A stretch of DNA of 64,000 bases, from NCBI RefSeq assembly GCF_036345175.1, contig NZ_CP107780.1, positions 8,246,001 to 8,310,000 of the forward strand, given 5' to 3'. The notes beneath the pieces are model-generated. The model saw only the letters and a program-made list of their open reading frames with translations, was not told the DNA's origin and did not search any database. Positions within the stretch are counted from its first letter, which is position 1. Each line of letters begins with the position of its first letter. Shown piece by piece: positions 59,005 through 64,000 of this stretch. The position numbers were made by a program, and so were the translations under genes. The stretch is from Streptomyces sp. NBC_00576 (GTDB taxonomy: Bacteria; Actinomycetota; Actinomycetes; Streptomycetales; Streptomycetaceae).

Positions 59005-62000
59005 ATGTCCTGGCTGTCCAGGTTCAGCCTCGCGCAACGGGCCCTCATCGGGCTGATGTCGATCGTCGCGATCGTCTTCGGAGCGATAGCGATACCGCAG
59101 CTCAAGCAACAGCTGCTGCCCACCATCGAACTCCCGGTGGTGTCCGTCCTGGCGCCGTACCAGGGTGCGTCCCCCGATGTGGTCGAGAAGCAGGTCGTCG
59201 AGCCCATCGAGGACAACCTCGAAGGCGTCGACGGCATCACCGGCGTCACCTCCACGGCCAGTGAGGGCAACGCCCTGATCACGGCGTCCTTCGACTTCGG
59301 CAACGACACCAAGCAGCTCGTCGCCGACGTCCAGCAGGCCGTCAACCGGGCCCGCGTGCTGCTCCCGGACGACGTGGACCCGCAGGTCGTCGCCGGTTCG
59401 ACGGACGACATCCCGACGGTCGTCCTGGCCGTCACGTCCGACCAGGACCAGCAGGCGCTCGCCGACCAGCTCGACCGCACGGTGGTCCCCGACCTGCGGG
59501 CCATCGACGGCGTCGGCCAGGTCACGGTGGACGGTGTCCGGGACGTCCAGGTCACCGTCACGCCCGACGACAAGAAGCTGACGGCGGCGGGCCTCGACTC
59601 GGCCGCCCTCGCCCAGGCACTGCAGGCGGGCGGCGCGACCGTCCCGGCGGGCTCGTTCGACGAGGCCGGCAGCAACCGCACGGTCCAGGTCGGCGGCGGC
59701 TTCACCTCGGTGGAGCAGATCGCGGACCTGATGGTCACGGGTGCGCCCGGCTCTCGGACCAAGCCGGCGCGCCTGGCCGACGTGGCGGCCGTCAAGCAGG
59801 AGTCGGCGAAGGCCGACTCGATCACGCGAACGGACGGCAAGCCGAGCCTCGCCGTCACCGTCACGATGGACAACGACGGCAGCGCGGTATCTATCTCGGA
59901 CGCGGTCGAGGGCAAACTCGCCGACATGCGGGGGGACTTGGGCACCGGTGCGACGATCACGGTGGTCAGTGACCAGGGTCCGGCGGTGGCGAAGTCCATC
60001 AAGGGCCTGACGACGGAGGGCGGCCTCGGCCTGCTCTTCGCGGTGATCGTCATCCTGGTCTTCCTGGCGTCGATCCGCTCGACCCTCGTCACGGCGGTCT
60101 CGATCCCGCTGTCGGTGGTCCTGGCCCTGATCGTCCTGTGGACCAGGGACCTGTCCCTGAACATGCTGACGCTGGGCGCGCTGACGATCGCGATCGGCCG
60201 GGTCGTCGACGACTCGATCGTGGTCCTGGAGAACATCAAGCGCCATCTCGGCTACGGCGAGGAGCGCCAGGAGGCGATCCTCAAGGCGGTCAGGGAAGTA
60301 GCGGGCGCGGTCACCTCGTCCACGCTCACCACCGTCGCCGTCTTCCTGCCGATCGGTCTCGTCGGCGGCATGGTCGGCCAGCTGTTCGGCGCGTTCAGCC
60401 TGACGGTGACGGCGGCCCTGCTGGCGTCGCTCCTGGTCTCCCTGACGGTCGTACCGGTCCTCTCCTACTGGTTCCTGCGCGCCCCGAAGGGCACCCCGGA
60501 GGACGCGGACGAGGCCCGCAGGCTGGCGGAGGAGAAGGAGGCGAAGAGCAGGCTCCAGCGGGTGTACGTCCCTGTCCTGCGCTTCGCGACCCGGCGCCGT
60601 CTGACGAGCGTGGCGATCGCGGCGGTGGTCCTGATCGGCACCTTCGGTATGGCACCGCTCCTGAAGACGAACTTCTTCGACCAGGGCGAACAGGAAGTCC
60701 TCACCGTCAAGCAGCAGTTGAAGCCGGGCACGAGCCTGGCGGCGACGGACGCCCAGACCAAGAAGGTCGAGCAACTGCTCGCCGACGTGAAGGGCGTCAA
60801 GGACTACCAGGTGACGATCGGCTCGTCCGGCTTCCTGGCGGCCTTCGGCGGCGGCACGGACACCAACCAGGCCTCCTACCAGGTCATGCTGGAGGACTCG
60901 GCGTCGGCGGACGACGTCCAGGACAGGATCGAGGAGGGCCTGGCCAAGCTCTCCGGCATCGGTACGACCACGATCGCGGCCGGTGACGGCTTCGGCAGCC
61001 AGGACCTGAGCGTGGTCGTGAAGGCGGCCGACGGGGACGTCCTGCGCAAGGCGGCGGACGAGGTCCGCGACACGGTGGCGGGCCTGGACGACGTCACCGA
61101 CGTCACCAGCAACCTGGCGCAGAGCGTGCCGCGCATCTCGGTGCGGGCCAACTCCCAGGCGGCGGCGGCCGGCTACAACCAGCAGACGCTGGGCGCGGCG
61201 GTGGCCGAGGCGGTGAAGGGCACGACGGCCGCCAAGGCGACCCTCGACGACACCGAGCGCGACATCGTCATCAAGTCGGCGAAGCCGGCGAAGACGCTGG
61301 ACGAGCTGAAGGCTTTGGCGTTGGGCCCGGTCAAGCTGGGCGACATCGCGGACGTGAAGCTGGTGGACGGCCCGGTGTCGATGACCCGGATCGACGGCCA
61401 GCGGGCCGCGACGATCACTGCTCGCCCGACCGGCGACAACACGGGCGCGGTCAGCGCGGACCTCACCTCGAAGCTGGACGCCCTCAAGCTCCCCGCGGGC
61501 GCGACGGCCGAGATCGGCGGGGTGTCGTCGGACCAGGACGACGCGTTCAAGAACCTGGCGCTGGCGATGCTGGCGGCGATCGCGATCGTCTTCATGCTGC
61601 TGGTGGCGACGTTCCGTTCCCTGGTCCAGCCACTGATCCTCCTGGTGTCGATCCCGTTCGCGGCAACGGGCGCGATCGGCCTGCTGGTCGCCACGGGCAC
61701 CCCGATGGGCGTCCCGGCGATGATCGGCATGCTGATGCTGATCGGCATCGTGGTGACGAACGCGATCGTCCTGATCGACCTGATCAACCAGTATCGCGGC
61801 CAGGGCTACGGAGTCGTGGAAGCGGTGGTGGAGGGCGGCCGCCACCGCCTCCGCCCGATCCTGATGACAGCCCTGGCGACGATCTTCGCCCTCCTCCCGA
61901 TGGCGCTGGGCGTGACGGGCGAGGGCGGCTTCATCGCCCAGCCGCTGGCAGTGGTCGTCATCGGCGGCCTGATCACGTCAACTGCCTTGACCCTGCTGCT

Positions 62001-62142
62001 CGTTCCGACGCTGTACGCGGTGGTGGAGCTGCGAAAGGAACGGCGCGCGAAGAAGAAGGCGGCGAAGCGGGAGAAGCGGAGCGGGGATGCCGAGGGGTCG
62101 GCGCCGGCCGACTCGGACGCGCCGGAACCCGCAGGGGTCTAG
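59005..62142 (+). CDS. RND-family efflux transporter
   Basis: A 1045-residue AcrB-type HAE/RND transporter: N-terminal TM (LIGLMSIVAIVFGAIAIPQL), two large extracytoplasmic loops (residues about 40-330, 560-860), the TM2-6 cluster with the TM4 motif LGALTIAIGRVVDDSIVVLE, and a second TM half (LRPILMTALATIFALLPMAL). Single-subunit RND pumps in Gram-positives lack the outer-membrane partner. Substrate unknown; probably lipids or drugs. Its C-terminal tail is Lys/Arg/Glu-rich. ATG at 59005 (MSWLSRFSLAQRAL). It follows the two-component system. Confidence 0.96.
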   Translation: MSWLSRFSLAQRALIGLMSIVAIVFGAIAIPQLKQQLLPTIELPVVSVLAPYQGASPDVVEKQVVEPIEDNLEGVDGITGVTSTASEGNALITASFDFGNDTKQLVADVQQAVNRARVLLPDDVDPQVVAGSTDDIPTVVLAVTSDQDQQALADQLDRTVVPDLRAIDGVGQVTVDGVRDVQVTVTPDDKKLTAAGLDSAALAQALQAGGATVPAGSFDEAGSNRTVQVGGGFTSVEQIADLMVTGAPGSRTKPARLADVAAVKQESAKADSITRTDGKPSLAVTVTMDNDGSAVSISDAVEGKLADMRGDLGTGATITVVSDQGPAVAKSIKGLTTEGGLGLLFAVIVILVFLASIRSTLVTAVSIPLSVVLALIVLWTRDLSLNMLTLGALTIAIGRVVDDSIVVLENIKRHLGYGEERQEAILKAVREVAGAVTSSTLTTVAVFLPIGLVGGMVGQLFGAFSLTVTAALLASLLVSLTVVPVLSYWFLRAPKGTPEDADEARRLAEEKEAKSRLQRVYVPVLRFATRRRLTSVAIAAVVLIGTFGMAPLLKTNFFDQGEQEVLTVKQQLKPGTSLAATDAQTKKVEQLLADVKGVKDYQVTIGSSGFLAAFGGGTDTNQASYQVMLEDSASADDVQDRIEEGLAKLSGIGTTTIAAGDGFGSQDLSVVVKAADGDVLRKAADEVRDTVAGLDDVTDVTSNLAQSVPRISVRANSQAAAAGYNQQTLGAAVAEAVKGTTAAKATLDDTERDIVIKSAKPAKTLDELKALALGPVKLGDIADVKLVDGPVSMTRIDGQRAATITARPTGDNTGAVSADLTSKLDALKLPAGATAEIGGVSSDQDDAFKNLALAMLAAIAIVFMLLVATFRSLVQPLILLVSIPFAATGAIGLLVATGTPMGVPAMIGMLMLIGIVVTNAIVLIDLINQYRGQGYGVVEAVVEGGRHRLRPILMTALATIFALLPMALGVTGEGGFIAQPLAVVVIGGLITSTALTLLLVPTLYAVVELRKERRAKKKAAKREKRSGDAEGSAPADSDAPEPAGV

Positions 62143-62168
62143 CCGGTAGCGGCGGGAGCGGAGTTCTT

Positions 62169-62247
62169 CGCCCCCGCCGCCCCTACCCGTCCCAACCTCG
62201 GGGGCTCCGCCCCCGAACCTCCGCTCCTCAAACGCCGGAGGGGCTGA
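62169..62247 (+). repeat. Dispersed repeat family 2, copy near nadA
   Basis: CGCCCCCGCCGCCCCTACCC, then GGGGGCTCCGCCCCC hairpin and CCTCAAACGCCGGAGGGGCT. Shares its first part with 30081-30105 and its last part with 19316-19340. Probably also acts as a terminator between the convergent RND and nadA genes. Confidence 0.85.
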
Positions 62248-62260
62248 ATATCGGCCTGCC

Positions 62261-63445
62261 CTACGGCAGCGCCAGCATCCGCTCCAGCGCGAGCTTTGCG
62301 AACGCCTCTGTCTCCCGGTCCACCCGTATCTGGTTGACCAGCTTGCCCTCGGCCAGGGACTCCAGGGTCCAGACCAGGTGCGGCAGGTCGATGCGGTTCA
62401 TCGTCGAGCAGAAGCAGACCGTCTTGTCGAGGAAGACGACCTCCTTGCCCTCGGGTGCGAAACGGTTCGCCAGGCGGCGTACCAGGTTGAGTTCCGTCCC
62501 GATGGCCCACTTGGAGCCGGCCGGGGCCGCCTCCAGCGCCTTGATGATGTACTCGGTCGAGCCGACGTAGTCCGCCGCCTCCACCACCTCGTGCTTGCAC
62601 TCCGGGTGGACCAGGACGTTCACGCCCGGAATCCGTTCCCGGACGTCGTTCACCGAGTCGACGCTGAAGCGTCCGTGCACCGAGCAGTGGCCCCGCCAGA
62701 GGATCATCTTCGCGGCGCGCAGCTGCTCCGTGGTCAGGCCGCCGTTCGGCTTGTGCGGGTTGTAGAGGACGCAGTCGTCGAGCGACAGCCCCATGTCCCG
62801 TACCGCCGTGTTGCGGCCCAGGTGCTGGTCCGGCAGGAACAGGACCTTCTCGCCCTGCTCGAAGGCCCACTCAAGGGCGCGTTCGGCATTCGACGACGTA
62901 CAGATCGTGCCGCCGTGCTTGCCTGTGAACGCCTTGATGTCGGCCGAGGAGTTCATGTAGGAGACGGGGACGACCTGGTCGGCCACCCCGGCCTCCGTCA
63001 GGACGTCCCAGCACTCGGCGACCTGCTCGGCCGTCGCCATGTCCGCCATCGAGCAGCCGGCGGCCAGGTCGGGCAGGACCACCTTCTGGTCGTCGCCGGT
63101 CAGGATGTCCGCCGACTCCGCCATGAAGTGCACACCGCAGAACACGATGTACTCCGCCTCCGGACGCGCCGCCGCGTCCCGGGCCAGCTTGAAGGAGTCA
63201 CCCGTGACGTCCGCGAACTGGATGACCTCGTCGCGCTGGTAGTGGTGGCCGAGGACGAAGACCTTGTCGCCGAGCTTCTCCTTGGCCGCACGGGCACGTG
63301 CCACCAGGTCCGGATCGGAGGGGGAGGGCAGGTCGCCGGGGCACTCCACGCCACGCTCGCTCCGCGGGTCGGCCTCACGGCCGAGAAGCAGCAGGGCGAG
63401 GGGCGTCGGCTGTACGTCGAGGTCCTGGGTCTGGGCGGTGGTCAC
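62261..63445 (-). CDS. nadA: Quinolinate synthase
   Basis: A 394-residue [4Fe-4S] enzyme that makes quinolinate from iminoaspartate and dihydroxyacetone phosphate. Family motifs: LGHHYQRDEVIQFADVTGDS, VFCGVHFMAESADIL, VLPDLAAGCSMADMA, YMNSSADIKAF, VLVHPECKHEVVEAADYVGS and the C-terminal cluster Cys in TVCFCSTMNRI. The GTG at 63445 has AAAGG about 9 nt upstream; an in-frame GTG at 63454 sits directly on it and is less likely. nadB/nadC do not follow in this window. The upstream region contains short inverted repeats. Confidence 0.97.
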   Translation of the reverse strand: MTTAQTQDLDVQPTPLALLLLGREADPRSERGVECPGDLPSPSDPDLVARARAAKEKLGDKVFVLGHHYQRDEVIQFADVTGDSFKLARDAAARPEAEYIVFCGVHFMAESADILTGDDQKVVLPDLAAGCSMADMATAEQVAECWDVLTEAGVADQVVPVSYMNSSADIKAFTGKHGGTICTSSNAERALEWAFEQGEKVLFLPDQHLGRNTAVRDMGLSLDDCVLYNPHKPNGGLTTEQLRAAKMILWRGHCSVHGRFSVDSVNDVRERIPGVNVLVHPECKHEVVEAADYVGSTEYIIKALEAAPAGSKWAIGTELNLVRRLANRFAPEGKEVVFLDKTVCFCSTMNRIDLPHLVWTLESLAEGKLVNQIRVDRETEAFAKLALERMLALP

Positions 63446-63480
63446 GACACGCACCCTTTCTGTTCAAGCCTTTTCGTCGA

Positions 63481-63547
63481 ATTGACGTTATCTATCGTAA
63501 CCCCTTCACGTCACTTTGACGAGGTTCATAGCGTCGATGTGACATGA
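63481..63547. promoter_or_regulatory. Inverted repeats upstream of nadA
   Basis: A+T-richer region 36-100 nt before nadA. GTTA-n7-TAAC (63487-63501 region), CGTCA-CTT-TGACG (63509-63521) and TTCAT-n12-ATGAA (63526-63547) are symmetric. The first lies over TACGAT-like -10 sequence on the minus strand. NAD-pathway regulators are plausible binders but no known motif was matched. Confidence 0.45.
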
Positions 63548-63668
63548 ATCCCGGACCGGTTCCAGGGTCGGTTCCCTGAGCCGGATTGTCCTCACCGCCA
63601 GGCTCACGCTCTCGGTGAACGGGCGGTACCGGTGTGCGTTCGCCCGGTTCGTCGCCCCGGTGGAAAGT

Positions 63669-63929
63669 TCAGCGGGTTCGCGGTCCGGCGGCCTGGGGAG
63701 ACCCGCTGTCCTGACGCGATCGGTCGCCCACCCCGAACGGTGCGTGTGCGAGTCGGCGCCTCTTGTCGTCGGACACGAACGTCCCGGCCGCCTTGTCATG
63801 CCAGCACTGCCTCCACGGCCTGTCCGGAATGCACCAAAGTAGACCAATCACTCCGATGGTGAGCAGATTCAGCGTGAGCTGAGTCGGCGCCCGCTCCGCA
63901 GCCCGTCTGCCGAACAGGCACGTCATCAT
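63669..63929 (-). pseudogene. Likely RDD-family remnant at the window edge
   Basis: An 86-codon minus-strand frame contains NLLTIGVIGLLWCIPDRPWR and CWHDKAAGTFVSDD, the typical last TM helix and closing motif of RDD proteins. The preceding helices and the RDD signature are absent, and the next upstream frame is different, so this is probably a fragment of a decayed gene or of a gene continuing past the edge in another frame. Confidence 0.5.
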
Positions 63930-64000
63930 CGCGATGGCGCCACGTTCGGGGAAAGCACTCGGGCAGGATGAGCTCTCGTGACATGTGGGAGAGACGAGCT

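Noticed and set aside
58999..61845. 948-codon minus-strand open frame opposite the RND transporter
   Set aside because: Arg/His/Asp-rich antisense shadow; the plus-strand frame is a complete RND protein.

Overview
The window is GC-rich actinobacterial chromosome, almost certainly Streptomyces. Coding regions have GC-saturated third positions, GTG starts are common, and several genes appear leaderless. The conserved gene order glnII - glnA - lipA - lipB - aceE - E2 - lpd - pepA matches, from memory, the core-chromosome region around glnII (SCO2210) and glnA (SCO2198) of S. coelicolor, read in descending order. There are no tRNA or rRNA genes, no CRISPR array and no intact mobile element.

Layout. 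1-7.9 kb: an envelope and regulation block with a membrane protein carrying an ECF-sigma-like N-terminus, a TPR protein, a lipoprotein, a secreted DUF1996 protein, a sensor kinase/response regulator pair and an orphan OmpR-type winged-helix protein. 8-16.3 kb: nitrogen assimilation (glnII and glnA, each with a GlnR-type operator) surrounding an ArsC-like reductase, small proteins, a decayed alpha/beta hydrolase and the htpX-pspAB pair. 16.4-28 kb: an RDD membrane protein, a DUF4191 protein, the lipoate genes lipA and lipB, an NsdA-like regulator, an FAD oxidoreductase, an epimerase, a GNAT enzyme, a MarP-like protease and a PGRP amidase. 28.3-28.9 kb: a decayed IS200/IS605 tnpB. 29-39.4 kb: central carbon metabolism (WYL regulator, aceE, a GntR/FCD regulator, the lipoylated E2, lpd) and leucyl aminopeptidase. 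LipA and LipB supply the lipoyl groups that the E2 needs and LpdA re-oxidises.

39.7-45.6 kb holds the most unusual block: a secreted Agd3/CE18-like polysaccharide deacetylase, a PelF-type GT4 glycosyltransferase, a 12-TM membrane protein translationally coupled to it, and a spherulin-4/Sph3-like (GH135-type) glycosidase. Together they look like a compact galactosaminogalactan/Pel-type exopolysaccharide locus. The 12-TM protein also carries a dispersed palindromic repeat inserted in frame.

45.6-64 kb: cobS, cobT and a metallo-beta-lactamase/CobU fusion (cobalamin nucleotide-loop assembly), membrane proteins including an MprF-like lysyltransferase, two methyltransferases, a DUF3043 protein, pspA-pspAA, a second two-component system followed by an RND transporter, nadA, and an RDD remnant at the edge.

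Two dispersed repeat families recur between genes. Family 1 has five copies (near 0.1, 37.8, 41.8, 44.3 and 53.9 kb) and one compensatory stem change. Family 2 has four copies (near 19.3, 30.1, 56.7 and 62.2 kb). All family assignments rest on motif recognition from the sequence alone, without database searches.
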